This document shows, in pieces, positions 24,069 through 36,797 of a DNA stretch of 64,000 nt (position 1 is its first letter; each line of letters starts with the position of its first letter). Source of the stretch: Paramecium octaurelia (taxonomy: Eukaryota > Ciliophora > Oligohymenophorea > Peniculida > Parameciidae). Made by a program: the position numbers and the translations under genes. The DNA lies in the NCBI GenBank assembly GCA_905182995.1, contig CAJJDP010000063.1, positions 313,846-377,845 on the forward strand. Direction: 5' to 3'. The notes beneath the pieces were generated by a model. It had not been told where the DNA came from. It did not search any database and was given only the letters and a program-made list of their open reading frames with translations.

Positions 24069-24320
24069 ATGCCAAACACTTCAATAAATGGTATTGCTCA
24101 CTAAAAAAAATCAGTTTAATTCAGCGAATAACCAACCGTTCACATTGTTGAAAATTGGAAGGAATTCAATTATACTCCTAAGGAGATCAAAAATAAAAAT
24201 CGATAAATGAAAGTAGAAAAGATAGTTATCAGAACCGATTTGGAAAATTATATGATAGACAAATACAATAAAGTTAAATCTGCACTAAAAGAATTGGCTA
24301 ATTCATGCTCATTTATATGA
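24069..24320 (+). CDS. Small protein with HIVENWKEFN motif (copy 2)
   Basis: Single exon, 83 residues, ATG at 24069 and TGA at 24318-24320. The core KKSVQFSEQPTVHIVENWKE followed by FN parallels the upstream neighbour: the order basic residue, V-x-F, acidic, IVENWKE-aromatic-N is shared, the rest is not. KSVQF fits the PP1-docking consensus [RK]x(0,1)Vx[FW]. The C-terminus is helical and Lys-rich. Probably an old tandem duplicate of copy 1; a PP1 regulator is a possible reading. Confidence 0.55.
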
Positions 24321-24385
24321 GAATTTTTGAGTTTTTATATGTGTAATGTTGTACTATTTTTATAATAATTTAAAAAAATAATTCT

Positions 24386-25537
24386 TCAGTTCTGAAAACT
24401 TTTTGAAAATTTTTATGAAGTTGTATTAAGTTATTGGCAAGATTAACGCGTCATAAAGTCTTATATAGCTTAACTTATAGATCCCGTTACTTTTGGGGGC
24501 ACAAATAGCAAAGGCTCTTGTTGATGGTATATTTTAGTATTACTGTCCATGATATCAGAGCATACCATTTTGAGTGGAGGGTTGTCATAATTGAATGTTG
24601 ATGTATTTTTATGATGAGTAGTCGGATATTACAAGTCTGCCTTATTCTATTTAATGCTACTGTTAATTAATTAAATTTCCTTGATCAAGTCAGGATTGTG
24701 GAATATTTTAGCTTAAGGTTTACTTTAATTATTGACTATTGCCTGTTGTCTACTACAAAGCATCATGTATTGCTAATTATAAACAAAATAGAAAATAGCA
24801 TTTTTATTATTAAATTGCTTTGAGGGGTTCATATAAATTTAACAGTCTAATTTGTATTTTTGACTAAAATTAAAGATGGGAATGTATGTTCTTGAGTATA
24901 TCAATTCTATTTAGAGTTCTCCATAGACATTCTCTATAAATGTTTAGTCGTAATGACTCAAAGTATTTGATGGAATTTCAACTAATTCTGAGTCAAACGA
25001 TATTGGATTAAATTGAATATTATCTGAACCAAAATTCAATTAAATCGAGTGAGATTTCATCTGTGTTAGTATTGTTTTGCAACTTAAATAATTGAAGCTG
25101 ATCACTTTATTTTATAGGAGTGGTAAGTCAAATATTCTAGGAGTTAACTATGATATCGGCTTCATGATAGTGAAATAACCATCTTCAGAATATGTGGCGA
25201 TCATAAATTGTAACTAAATTTTTTTGTCCTCTTAATATGAATCTGAAATCATATATGCAAAGGATAGTTTAAGTTGCTTGATTTGTGATTTGATTAATGG
25301 TTTTATAGATTTGTATATGATATCAGTTGGTATATAGGAGCATATATACTTTAACTATGAATTAAGTATGGAGACTTCTTACTATAATTCATTGTTTGAA
25401 TAATGGGGTTAAGTGAATAACAAATGATTTTCTCTTATCTAAGTTTGGAATTGTGTAAAGAAATCACTGTCTAGTTAAGCAAAAAATGCAGGGGAATCTG
25501 TCTTATTGAATTCATTGAATGATTGATTCTCAGGCAT
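24386..25537 (-). CDS. Protein of 383 residues, unknown
   Basis: ATG at 25537, no intron, TGA at 24388-24386; an uninterrupted frame of 384 codons with many TAA/TAG glutamines. Composition is that of a soluble globular protein: KPLIKSQIKQLKLSFAYMIS, LQFMIATYSEDGYFTIMKP and SKPQAKIFHNPDLIKEIQL. No transmembrane segment, signal peptide or recognised motif. Convergent with the small gene ending at 24320. Confidence 0.65.
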
Positions 25538-26051
25538 TTCTGAGAATTACATTTCTTATGATAGAATAGGGGAATAATACTTTCACAATCGCATATGATA
25601 AGGGGATATGAAAAGACTTTTAGTAATCGTAAAAATTAGTTCACTTTTTATTTGCCATCAATTGTTAAATTCATAACTAAATAATATGAGTGAGTATGAA
25701 TAATTATTATAAATTTAAAATGAATTATTTTATAAGAATATATATTAAATTAATACTTCAATCTCAGAAATATAGGAGATGCACCAAAGTTGTTATATAT
25801 TACATTTAAAAACAAACTAAGGGGGGGAACTATTCGATTTGAATGTTGTAGCCTTTAAATTACTTATATCAGAGAATAGTATACTTTAGTTAGTCATAGA
25901 ATGATCATTTATTTGGAATCAATTGTATTGTAGAATATTCAACTTATGTCTCTTTTTATATAAACATTTAGTTGGAAGTGATGGGATTGCTAAACTAAAT
26001 CATTCAATTAAAAAAAAGAAAGAATGTATAAGTTTTATTTATCTATTTATT
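25538..26051. other. AT-rich spacer
   Basis: About 510 bp between two minus-strand genes; it should contain the promoter of the 383-residue protein. A run of seven G at about 25822 is unusual for this DNA but I attach no function to it. No gene seen. Confidence 0.45.
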
Positions 26052-26993
26052 TCAATAGCAAAATACTTTCAAAATTTTACTTAGTACTTTGGCTTTAACT
26101 GGTTGTGGTGGGTATCTTTCTCCATCTATACTCAATGGACAATTAGTAATAGGTTCAAATGTATATTCTTATACTTTTTCATATTTCCAATTTCCTTTAG
26201 GTTTTACATTTCCCTATTCATCAATTTCTACATGACTACCATCGTATTATTTCAATGATAATTTGACTAATTGTGACCAATCTCCTGCCTCTAGATATTA
26301 TACATCAATCAATCCATCATCTATTTTAGCTGCAGGTGCTGATAAATAATTATCACTTATGTAAGGTATCTTCTATGCTAAAAAATACCTAAAGATCATT
26401 TATTGATTATTGTATTTTGCCTCATATTTTTTTTAAAACAAAGCTCTCCATGTTCCATATACATCAAATCTGGCTCCTCCCAAAAATCTTAGTGATTCAG
26501 ATCCTAAATCAACCTCAGAAATAAAAGCGTAGGCTAACGATAAAAATGAGACCACCTTCTTCTGAGGCATTTCTAATAATATAAGATCCATTTGTCTGGT
26601 GAGTCCTTTAGCTATTAGAAGAGCACAGCTTTCCGAATTGCATTCTAATTGTGATATTTTGGTTAAGGTTTTAGCAAATGCATTTCCACTCCCACCCGGT
26701 AGTACCCCAATAGTAACAGATTGCGATACTTATTCCCAATCAGGCCTTGCATATAATGCATTAATAGCCTCATGTGGTAGTCCATCCCCTGAGACAAGCA
26801 CAACTCCATAAACATTTGATAGGTCTTCTTTCAATAAATAGTCATGGCAATGATTTTGATATTATGTCATTATGACTTAGTATTTTACATTGAATTTATC
26901 AAGAATTGGTTTGGCTTTATTCCATTCTCTCAAAGCATGACCTTTTCCACTTGCTGGATTAACAAAAACCAATAACTATTTTGGAATATCCAT
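26052..26993 (-). CDS. Sphingosine kinase-type lipid kinase
   Basis: Phosphorylates sphingosine (or a related lipid) with ATP, giving the signalling lipid sphingosine 1-phosphate. ATG at 26993, no intron, TGA at 26054-26052; 313 residues, compact compared with human SPHK1 (384). The diacylglycerol-kinase catalytic fold is clear: LLVFVNPASGKG at the N-terminus, VVLVSGDGLPHEAINAL (nucleotide loop) with ARPDWE, and GVLPGGSGNAFAKTL. The GDGLxHE and RPDWE pair is specific to sphingosine kinases rather than DAG or ceramide kinases. The C-terminal part IDDGLIDVQYLEAGDW and SIDGERYP also match. No membrane segment, so cytosolic with membrane recruitment expected. Confidence 0.9.
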
Positions 26994-27019
26994 TTAATAA
27001 GTTTATAATTTAATAATAA

Positions 27020-27607
27020 TCAATATTTCTCCACTAGTTTATCATTATGCCATATCCCAGATACTTTCTCATTTTTTTTGTAAAGAGTTCCAATCCCATT
27101 TTTTTGATTTTTATCAAAATTTCCAACGAAATAGGAGTCATCCTCATAATATTCAATGCCAGCACCATTTTTCAATCCATTTATGAATTATCCTTGATAA
27201 GATAACTTGCCTTCTTAATAAAATTTTCCAAATCCATGATAAACATTATTTCGCCATTCTCCCTCATATTCAAGCTCAGTTGTAAAGTATGAACCAATTC
27301 CTTCTTTCTAATTTCCATTCATTTAGCCAACATATCGATAGTTTTATCCTCTAATTGTTATAGGAGTGTCTGATCGAAGTCTTGACAAAGAGTGAGAGGA
27401 GGCATTGAGATTTTAAATTTTAGGCTGAATTAATCTATAATCAAATTCTCTAAGAGAAAATAGAAAAATAATAAAACTTTTTTGGATGTCTTTAAGGTGA
27501 TTGCTATGTAATATTTCTATCAATATTTCGAGCTGGATGATTTCCCTAAGGAAGTGAACGGTCTTTTGGATATATCAAGATATCATACAATCAGTATTGG
27601 CATTCAT
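27020..27607 (-). CDS. MORN-repeat protein
   Basis: ATG at 27607, introns of 26 and 28 nt, TGA at 27022-27020; 177 residues. An N-terminus rich in Pro, Gln, Asn and Ser is followed by about five MORN repeats, for example YEGEWRNNVYHGFGKFYQ, YQGQFINGLKNGAGIEYY and FVGNFDKNQKNGIGTLYKK. No lipid-anchor motif is visible at the start. It sits 26 bp downstream of the sphingosine kinase start on the same strand and 46 bp from the next gene. Probable cortical or ciliary scaffold. Confidence 0.8.
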
Positions 27608-27653
27608 TGTTGATTTTAATAACAAAATAAAATTTATATGTATATTTATGAAA

Positions 27654-28334
27654 TCAATTTTATTAATGAGTTTGCATACCTGCAATATCTTTAATTTTCT
27701 TCATAATTTGAGGATCAGTGTCATTATCCCATTGAGCCAATTAAATTCTCTCTTACATTTTATCAAGAGTATCCTGAGAATGATAATTTCAACATAATAC
27801 TTTGAGCATTCTAGCAAATTCAGCTGACATCTCTTCAATTTTACGTTTCAATTCACTAATTTCATCATCTTTCTTCTTCAATCTGTATTCATAATCTTTA
27901 ACCATGTCTTGAATATATTATTCTTTGTTCTCTAAATTTGATTAAGATTAATAGGTTACTTATGATTTCTTCTTTTTCTACATCAGTGGATCTTAAATCA
28001 GTAATTTATTTGAGTAATTCTTCCTGCATTTATTTATATTGTCTAGTCATATCTGATCTAAATTATGAATGGACAATCCTCATACACAATGCAAAATAAT
28101 TTGTCTTTCTCCTTCTTCAAATCATTTTCCATTTCCATCACTCTGGCTCTGATCTCATTTTCAGCTGCTTTGGCTTTATCACCTCTTTCTTGTTCCTCCA
28201 CTTAAATTTAAATTAATGTTCCTACCGAAACGAGTCTAGAGAGCTCTACATTTATGTTCTAACACCATAACCTTTTCTTCTTCTTCTCTCTCTCCATCGT
28301 CTCCTCCCTTCTTCTTGCCTCCTTTCTTTGACAT
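27654..28334 (-). CDS. DRC12/CCDC153-like coiled-coil protein
   Basis: Probably subunit 12 of the nexin-dynein regulatory complex, which links axonemal doublets and controls ciliary bending. ATG at 28334, introns of 25, 28, 28 and 27 nt, TGA at 27656-27654; 190 residues, the usual size. Starts MSKKGGKKKGGDDG, as many axonemal proteins do, then is nearly all coiled coil: DMTRQYKQMQEELLKQITDL, EYRLKKKDDEISELKRKIEE and MSAEFARMLKDTLDKMQERI. The last two match the conserved C-terminus of CCDC153 as I recall it; assignment rests on that memory, not on a search. It ends 26 bp before the TRAPPC8 stop. Confidence 0.65.
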
Positions 28335-28359
28335 GTTTATTTTATATATTAAATATATA

Positions 28360-31300
28360 TCATATAATTTTTATTATAACTGTTTCATGATCAATTGAGT
28401 AATACTCGCTTTACTGTTTATTATTCATCGTCAATCTAAATCTGCTTAAATCATACACTCCTTTCTCAGTAAATACTCCTTCTAAACTCAGTACTTTCAT
28501 CTCCTATGGCTTCAAAGTAATCTGGTGTTGCAAAATGCCTTCCCACAAAAAGAATGGCTACTAAATGTCATTAATTGACCTTATTTAATTAATTTATTGT
28601 ACTTCAAGGGTTCATCCCCGTTAAACAAGGTCACAGTAAAACTTATAGACTCTACATACTTAGTATTTTTGAAACTAATCTTTATCGGAACCATCGTAAT
28701 CATATCCTGAAGTTAGACTTCAAAGGGAGCTATGATGCCAAAAGACATAGGGAATTCTTTCACATCCCTATGTAAATAATTTTATTGCAGAACTGGCAAT
28801 TCATGCAATCCATATACTATTTCATCCTCATATCTGTACGTCCATCTTGCTATTATGAATAAAGGGAATTCGTCCATCTTTTAATTCTACAACTTTTGAT
28901 AAAAAACATTGAAGTAATGTTATATATCCAGATTTACAAAATCCAATGCAACATCTGCAGGAATGTCTTGATCACCCAATATTATCTCATTGAAATTGTC
29001 ACCCTCCCTATAGAATCTCTCCTTTAGTCTATTTTGATATTCTTCGTATCGATAATCCTTTGTTTGGATCTTCTTCAACTTAAAGGTAGTCAGAAGAAAT
29101 GGATCACCACTTGATTGATAAGGAATATCAAAATATTTCCAATTCTCGTTCAAACATAGAATTCTGTCAAATCTTAAATTGCCTTTCCCTCCAAAATAGT
29201 CTTGAACCTATAATGTAAATTTCCAATAATCCACTATCAAATCTGTTTATAATGATATCTTGAAACTGGGGTCCACTTTCATTGGAATCTCCAATTTCTA
29301 AATTCTAATTCCTCCACTCTATCCTTATTAATACTTAAACAATAATTGGCCAACAAATTCCTCTTAAAAGCTGCATCTCAAATAAAATTAATATTCCAAA
29401 ACTTAAAAGGCACTTAAGATTATCTTTTTCTCTTCAAATCCAAAATGATAAGGTATTATGGGAGTTATGTGAATTACAATTTCTTCTGGATTCTTGTTTG
29501 TGAACTTAAAAAGTATAGGCCTAATTTCACCATAAGCAATCACTGGTTTAGTGTAATATTCAATATCAATTGGGATGAATTTAGGAAACACTTTAAACTT
29601 GTTGTAAAAATTTACACTCTTCTTCTTTGATTGATCCCTAGCATCATAATTAATTAATATTTATGCAGGAATATTAATGAAATTCCATTGCAAACCTGTA
29701 ATTATCAAATATCCAGCTGATGGAGGAGTTATGGATACCTCTAAGTATTCTTGTACTGCTCTCTAAAAAGTAATGTCCTTTATTTCTAAAGTATTTATTT
29801 TTGTGAGTACATATTCTTTTTCATTACCAGCTTCTAAATCTAAAAGATTCTCTTTGAGTGTGTAATATTGATACATAACTTATAAGCTATTGATGTAGCT
29901 GGGCACTTTAACAGGCAAATTTATAAAAAACCTTAAAGTGATGACATCTTCAGCAAAGCATTGCCTTCCGAATTTGTTAATCTTGTCAATAACGTCTGCA
30001 ACTTTATCAGAATTTAAAATGCAAGGGGTTTTATTGAAGCATGCAATTCTTTCTTCCAAATAAATGGAATCAAAACTTCTGATTGATGCATCTTCAAAAA
30101 AGGATTCATTCTTTGAGACTGTATTCCATAAATTCTTAAATTTCTACTTTATATTAGTAAGAACTATGGAATCTAATACATCTTAACCATGTGTTAACAT
30201 GTCTACAGGTCCTTTGACAATTGGAATTTTTAGGTTAGTATTGGATTAAGTGAAATATTTTCTTCTGAAATCTTATAGTTGTTCAATTGATTAGTATGCT
30301 TTTTTCCAATCTACAACTAATTGATTATGCAATTCCAATGTCTATCTTTCATTTAATTAATTGAATGCTAACTTAAATGAATCAATGGCTTCTTGCACTT
30401 TGTGATTCTCCAAACAATTAGCCCCTATGTGACCTTCTAGCCAAAACAATAATGGCACCCATTTCGATTATTAATATAATTACTCAACTATTTTAAAGCA
30501 CCTTAATGCATGCTTCTTGAAATTTTCAGATTCATATTTATTAGCAACTAATGTCAGATTATGAGCAAACTTCCTGAATTCGGGGGGATCTAATCTTAGA
30601 TGAATGAATGCTATTTATTCATATACTAAAATTTGATATACTACAAAATAATCCTTCTTTGTAGTACTCCCTAGATCCTTAAAATAACGATGAAATCTTT
30701 GAAGGAAATAAATCTATTCTTTACTGTATTTTCCAAACATGTGAATTGTTATTATGTAAAAAAACATCACTCTTAACATGTATGGGAACTGAACAAACTT
30801 ATGATAACCAACCTAGATTTCATCAAAAATATTCTTTAAATTATCTATTTTCTATTATGCCAATAAACGAGAGTACAAATAATACTCTGTTGCATACAAA
30901 GTAGCTATAGTCGTATTAGTTTTATTATTTTTGAGCTCAGTTATAAGTCCTTTATAATAAGTGACAGCACTTTCATAATCATTCATCAAAAAATGATTAT
31001 CACCCAAGAATCTCAATAATTATTCTTTTTGACTCATCTTATACTCAGTTTCAGTTGATTAACCTGTTCTTGTATTGAAAATGCTTGTCAAAAATGTATC
31101 GAATGTTTTCTGCTTCATTTCTTAATAGAGTTGAGTCTATTTATTGATTTGACTTTCCAATATGATCAGTGCTTGTTATAATATGACTTCCTCAATCACC
31201 TATCTATATATCTTGGTCCATTGCTCATCCAATATTCCTAAAGGATGCTTGGGGACCTCACCTTCATAATTGTATCTCTGATATGCAAATCTAGACCAGT

Positions 31301-32000
31301 GAGTTTATTCAATTGGATTTGGCAAGTTGTATTTGAGTGTGTATGCTCGAAACTTGCTAAATTCTTTGAAGATCAAATCAAGAGATTCATATTACACTAC
31401 CTCCTGTGCATCATTCAATATTATGATAACCTTGCTCACCATCTCCAAATCACTAAGGTTATTCTTAAAAATCATCTTTATCAAACTGTTTGAATCGTTC
31501 CTTATTTTATGGATCTCCTATACCAAATTTTTCTCTTACCCACTTACTACATAAAATAATACAATTGGATGATCCAAGAAATTATAATGATATTAGAATC
31601 CTAAACAATCACCCACTACTTATTACAATTACTAGAACCCTGCCATCTTATTTTAATCACAGATTTGATCTAAAAGTTGTTTACTGCAATTTCTTGAGAT
31701 TTAAACTTGCTCCAAGAATTGAGTATCCTCCAATAGAAGACGCGAATACTTATCCAACTTTACATTTCCAATCTAATCATATTCCTTCATATCTAACAAT
31801 TTTATGTTAAGCTCCTTATCTTTCTCTCTCAAACCCAATTTCAATCTCTGCACTTTTCTAGGTAGAAATGGTCTTAAAAATTCAGCAGGAGTTATTTGAT
31901 ATCTACTTAGTAGAGCTGCCTGAATGAAATCAGATGAAATCACCATACCCTTATATTAATGACAGGCTTGATTAAAGAGTTCTAGCTATGTAATATTCAT
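28360..32000 (-). CDS. TRAPPC8: TRAPP subunit 8 (Trs85 homolog)
   Basis: Subunit of TRAPPIII, the Rab1 exchange factor acting in ER-Golgi traffic and autophagy. ATG at 32000, one 23-nt intron near the 3' end, TGA at 28362-28360; 1205 residues. The N-terminus ITPAEFLRPFLPRKV matches the TRAPPC8 signature (SFAELLKPF in animals). The middle is a TPR-like helical region (DYESAVTYYKGLITEL, HFLQRF-like and VQEAIDSFKLAFNQL), and the C-terminus is beta-rich with FFLWEGILQHQITLKPQEMK, matching the end of TRAPPC8. The 23-nt intron is required to enter that last segment. TRAPPC11 was considered, but the N-terminus and length fit TRAPPC8 better. The TRAPPC3 gene lies 10 kb away. Confidence 0.82.
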
Positions 32001-32888
32001 TTTTAATTAAATTTTGTTTTCTAAATTCCTCATTCACTTTCGAATAATCTTTAGAAGTTAGTTCAAATTCAATAACCTATATTCCTCATTTATTTAGAAT
32101 CTATTGGTAAAATTCTATTGAATGACTATAAAGACATACACAACTTAAAGTATTTATATAAAATAGAAATAGGAAATAATATGATTATAATAACAAATTT
32201 CTCATTCTAAAATGGTTATGAATTATTTATTGTATTTTATTTTAGTTCTAATTTAATCATCATCTAAACTGTCTCAAAAAGTAGTTTTTCATTAAATTTA
32301 TATCAATATCAGAATTCAATTAATTGTTAAATATCTCTAAAATTAAATCTAATTACCTTTTGAGAAATAATAATAATGTAACTTTGATAACATTTAATGA
32401 GAATTTCTTCTTTTCTATATAAATTCTATGATATAAGAATATATGAATGAATAATAAAAATAATTAATTATTATGAGTGATTAATAATAACTTAAATAAG
32501 AAGTCCTGAGCAATGAAGTTTATAAAACCTGCTTCAAAATGCTTCCAGTTAATGCTTCATAGGATGAATTCAAGAAATGCATGGGAAATTATATTCAATC
32601 TTACGAGATCATATAATAGGCTTTTGAATAGTTTTTCAAGAAACCCAAGTTTCCCTAATAATAATAATGAGTATAAAAATATCTATAAAAACATTAAAAT
32701 ATATTCTAAGTTGAATTTTCAAGCCTATTTATATTCTTTAAACAAATCAATTAAGGACCCAAAATTATATCTGACAACCTAATGCAATATTTATTCATCA
32801 TTTTGGCTATGCTTTTGTTTCAATTTCAAAATGCATTCTTAAGAGAATTACATTTGCTTCTTGATCTTATTAAGTAATAAAGTCTTCT
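32001..32888. other. AT-rich spacer with a weak ORF
   Basis: About 890 bp between the TRAPPC8 start and the stop of the next minus-strand gene. A plus-strand ATG at 32513 opens a long frame (starting MKFIKPASKCFQLML) that runs on into the 3' end of the finger-protein gene without a clear stop of its own. Its Asn/Lys-rich first 90 residues could be coding, but nothing supports it beyond openness, which is cheap in this code. Confidence 0.35.
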
Positions 32889-33708
32889 TCATTGACTACC
32901 TTAATTCCTATGTTATACCTATTGTTATTTCTTCTTCTTTGGATCCAATTGTTAAAACTTCACTTAAAACATTTCTCTAATTATATTCTTCTTTTTCTAA
33001 TATTGCTTCTTAATTTTCTTAGTGTTCTCTATGATATGCGCATATTTATTGCAACTTTCCACTGAGTCATTTGAAATGAATTAATCAGAATCCATATGAT
33101 TTATATTTGAACATCTACTGCAAATGCATTACTTGCTTTTGATAGGGCAATTCCAATCGGGTCTAAGTAATATCTTTATTGGGTTGATCTAATTGATTAA
33201 AATGAGCTCTTACCTTGAATTTAAACATCAAGCAATCAAAGCAGAATCCATGTCTGCAGTCGGTTGATTTATAATTGCTGAAACAATAATAACACATTTT
33301 CCCATTTTTATTGCAATAATGGCAAAACCCCTGTTTGGTAATTGAGCCTACTTAATCTCGAATTTATTATTCTGTTAAAATCTTTATGTTTGTCTTCTGC
33401 ATTTCCATCTACTATTACATGATTTAATTAGATTGCTATTTAACTACTTATTGCTTCTATATCTTGACATCCTATTCCTTTGTTTTAGGTTGATTGCATT
33501 TAATTCTCGACTATTGTTGTTGTTGTTATTATTGTTATTGTTATTAACCAATATTATATTAATACATGGCTTAATTCTATGGATTCATATAATAGAACTA
33601 AGCAGGTTATATTTATTGAGGAAACACATAATTTGGAGGCGGATGTGGGTACATATATTATTAAGGATACATATATCCTTATTAATTATACATAAAGTTG
33701 TTTTACAT
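32889..33708 (-). CDS. CDCA7-like zf-4CXXC_R1 zinc-finger protein
   Basis: ATG at 33708, one 25-nt intron (33189-33213), TGA at 32891-32889; 264 residues. The first 110 residues are Gln/Tyr/Met/Pro-rich (YPHPPPNYVFPQQIQ, then a run of 12 Gln). The finger follows: GFCHYCNKNGKMCYYC, DCRHGFCFDCLMFKFK and, after the intron, RPDWNCPIKSKQCICSRCSN. This is the order of the four-CxxC domain of CDCA7 and R1, ending in the W-x-CP...CxCxxC block. One ligand of that block (CPxC) seems to be lysine here. CDCA7 recruits the remodeller HELLS/DDM1 to chromatin in animals and plants; a chromatin role here is inference. A Lys-rich coiled C-terminus follows. Confidence 0.75.
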
Positions 33709-34926
33709 ATTTGTATTATTATAATATTAATAATAAAACTTAATTTCCAATTAGAAAATAGAAATTTAATTTATATATACTTGACTCTTATTTACATTAT
33801 TGTGTTTTGATAATCCTTTTCAAAATAGGTTGTTTCTTTTAAAATATAGACTTAAGATTTGGCGTCTCATTTTATTATTATATACTTTTTTGAATTTAAT
33901 AATAATAATACAATAAGAACAATAAATGATATTTGTTTGAATTTCCAAATATAGGTGCTAATTGGCCACTATTTGATTTATATTTATATATAAAATATAC
34001 CAGTAGTAATCAGTGCTCACTATTATATGACGTGATTAAAGTCTAGATAGAGGTATTATATTAATATAATATATTCCTTATAATAATTATATGACTAATT
34101 TTCTGGAAGCATTTTAAGTATTTAATAGCATTTCAAATTCAAATCAATTTATTAATTAAATAAATTTTATGTGGAGGCATAAAGAGTTTGTGGATGGTTG
34201 AATATCGTCATACAATAGTATGTGCCTCAAAGGGATATTAAGAGTATAATTAGCTGATGTTCACTATGATTGGGCATTTGTTGACAACTCTTGAATAAAC
34301 TTTATCAATATTATGAATAGCTAACAAACTCTTTAAATTTTGGCTTAATACATAATTTAAAGCACGTTAGCTTAAAGTAAATAAAAGAGAAAAGAAGACT
34401 TTTCATGTTTTCGTAATTTGCAACACTCTTTTACATAAATTGAATAAAATTAATATCTTGATGTTCATTTCTTTTTGCTTAAAGTGTTGAATATGCTTTA
34501 ACTTGTAAATGATATCATAAAAGAATCCCAGAATCATTCGACATAAGTTATGTTTAAATGATAACCCAATGTAATTAAATTCTGGAATAAATATTATTAG
34601 CAGCTGAATTTATGCGTAGAAAACAAACACATAATGTTTGAATTTCTCAAGTATTCAGCATAAATAAACTAAAATTCACAAAAGCAATCAAGTACTCATA
34701 TATTACATGTATTGCTGCTCGTTTTTTAACAACATCTTAAATTAATAAACTTATATAAGCCATCAAACTACTTGGAAGTTGGGTCAATTAATTGATCAAC
34801 TTAATGCTGATGGCTAAATTAAATATAGAATTATTAGCAGATATTGATTGTATGTCTATATCTGTCAGTCCTTCTTGCACAATATACTAATTTAAATAAA
34901 AATATAATATATATTATATATATTTA
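33709..34926. other. Long AT-rich intergenic region
   Basis: About 1.2 kb between two divergent genes, the longest gene-poor stretch here. Short open frames appear on both strands, for instance a minus-strand one of about 55 codons near 34300-34460, but none has convincing composition, introns or motifs. No tRNA-like or repeat structure noticed. It probably carries both promoters. Confidence 0.45.
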
Positions 34927-36687
34927 ATGAAATCTCCAGAACCATTGAAATGTCCAGAACATACAAAACCATTAAGTAAGATCTGCATTGATGAAAAATG
35001 CGATCTTTAACCATATTTATGTGTAGATTGTCTTCAAACTCATTTATGTCATAGTTATGAGATATAAAATGGGATTGAAGAGTTTGCAAAAAAATTGAAT
35101 GTTAATTTAACTTAGTTTGATAAAATGCAAATTTAATTTAAGTAACTTGATACTGATTCATTTGCATCATTTATCAAGACCTAAAAGTTAAGGGTTTCTG
35201 AAGATATGTAAAAAATTAAAAGGAAAATAATGCAAAAATGTGATAATTTAGAAAGTAAACTCTTAGAAACCTTAGAAGAATAGGTGATTATTTACAATAA
35301 GAATGTTTAACAATTCAAACAACAATTGAAAGAAACTGAGAAATTCCAATCACTCCAGAAATCCTCAGATTTATCCATACTTAATTGCATTTTGGGTGTA
35401 AAACTGCCTAATCACAATGATCCAATAAATGTAATGAGAAAGTTTAAGTCTCATCTATTGAATTATACTACATTTTCTAGTAGTGGCAAGATCAAGCAAT
35501 TATAAGAATAATTGATTCTCTTGTAGAGTTAAACAGTGTTTCCACCCACATTCAAAAGTTAGGAATTCTAAAGGAATGAATACAATAGATTAATTAATTA
35601 CTTTGATTAATATTTATCAAATATTGAGTCAAACATCAAAACCTATATTAAATCATTTCCAATCACTGATTTCGATTCAAAGAGTATTCAAATCAAATCA
35701 ACAAAAAAAGAATAGAAACTAATTGAAGAAGACTAATGCATTACTAGTTTTGTGGTGTTACAAAATAACTTGATTTATGCATTAAATGATATGACAATAA
35801 AGATAAGAGATAAATGCTACAATGAAGTTGAAGTAATTCAATGTGAAACACAAATAAATTGCATAATCGAGATCAACTGTCAAATTACAGAATTGACACA
35901 AAAGATTCTAATTAATAAATCATCAGATTTAGACTTTAGCAAAACAACCATATTGGCTTTGGGAGGAGACGATTTTACTTTAATTTGGAACTGTTCCTAA
36001 TCAAGTATATAGTAATTAAGGAAGGTGCAACATCAAAGAATGAGCAAGGTTGTTTCTCTCTTAAGCTTTGATGATCTATTATTAATAGGGGATTGGGATG
36101 GACAAATCTTTGGTTATGATTTAAATTTATAGAATCCACTTTATATTGTTGATACATCTTCTACAATATTGTTTGCACTAGTTAAATCGTCTAAGTTTGT
36201 CATTTCTGCATCCAAATGCGATTTAGAATAAGGAGGCATCATATTTTGGAATTACAACAAAAATGATTTGTATTAGGAGAAAAGAATAAAAATTTAATCT
36301 GTTCAGAAGATGGCTTAATCAAATGATCAATTGTTTGTGGTTGACGTAAAGAATAAGTTGTATATATACGATTGCAGATCTATTGAGTTGATTAAATCAT
36401 TTATTTGCAGTGAGAGTTTTGTGAATGAGATTGCTATTGATAATTCCTAACAGATTTTGTATGTCTTGAATCAAACCTGTTTAAAATCTATATCGGATTA
36501 GTTCTAATGGAATTATTAAAGCTATGAAGATTTTCCTTGTCTTCAATGTCGACAATATTATCAGAGCAACAGGCTTTTCGTCAACTCAAATGTGATTGCT
36601 TTCATTAGACATTTGCATCAATGCAAACATGAATAGGGAGATGACGATAAATGCTCAATGAAGTCGACATTGTATTTAATGTTTTGA
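34927..36687 (+). CDS. B-box / coiled-coil / beta-propeller protein
   Basis: Single exon of 586 residues, ATG at 34927, TGA at 36685-36687. The N-terminus has a B-box-like finger: LKCPEHTKPLSKICIDEKC then LCVDCLQTHLCHSYEI. A coiled-coil region of about 250 residues follows (for example QQFKQQLKETEKFQSLQ). The second half has repeating hydrophobic/Trp segments such as TILALGGDDFTLIWNCSQ, LLLIGDWDGQIFGYDLNL and GGIIFWNYNKNDLY, which are WD-type blades. The layout recalls TRIM proteins without a RING, and is common in ciliates. Role unknown. Confidence 0.75.
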
Positions 36688-36797
36688 AGTTGGAGTGATA
36701 TAAATTTATTATTTTAATAATATGCACCATCGGCAATTAGTATTATTATAAATGTCTTCATATCTTAAATTAAAATAAATAATATTAATAATTCATA

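Noticed and set aside
33433-33810. Plus-strand frame with a long leucine run and many hydrophobic residues
   Set aside because: It is the antisense of the Gln-rich N-terminus of the zinc-finger gene on the minus strand (TAA/CAA repeats read backwards as Leu codons).
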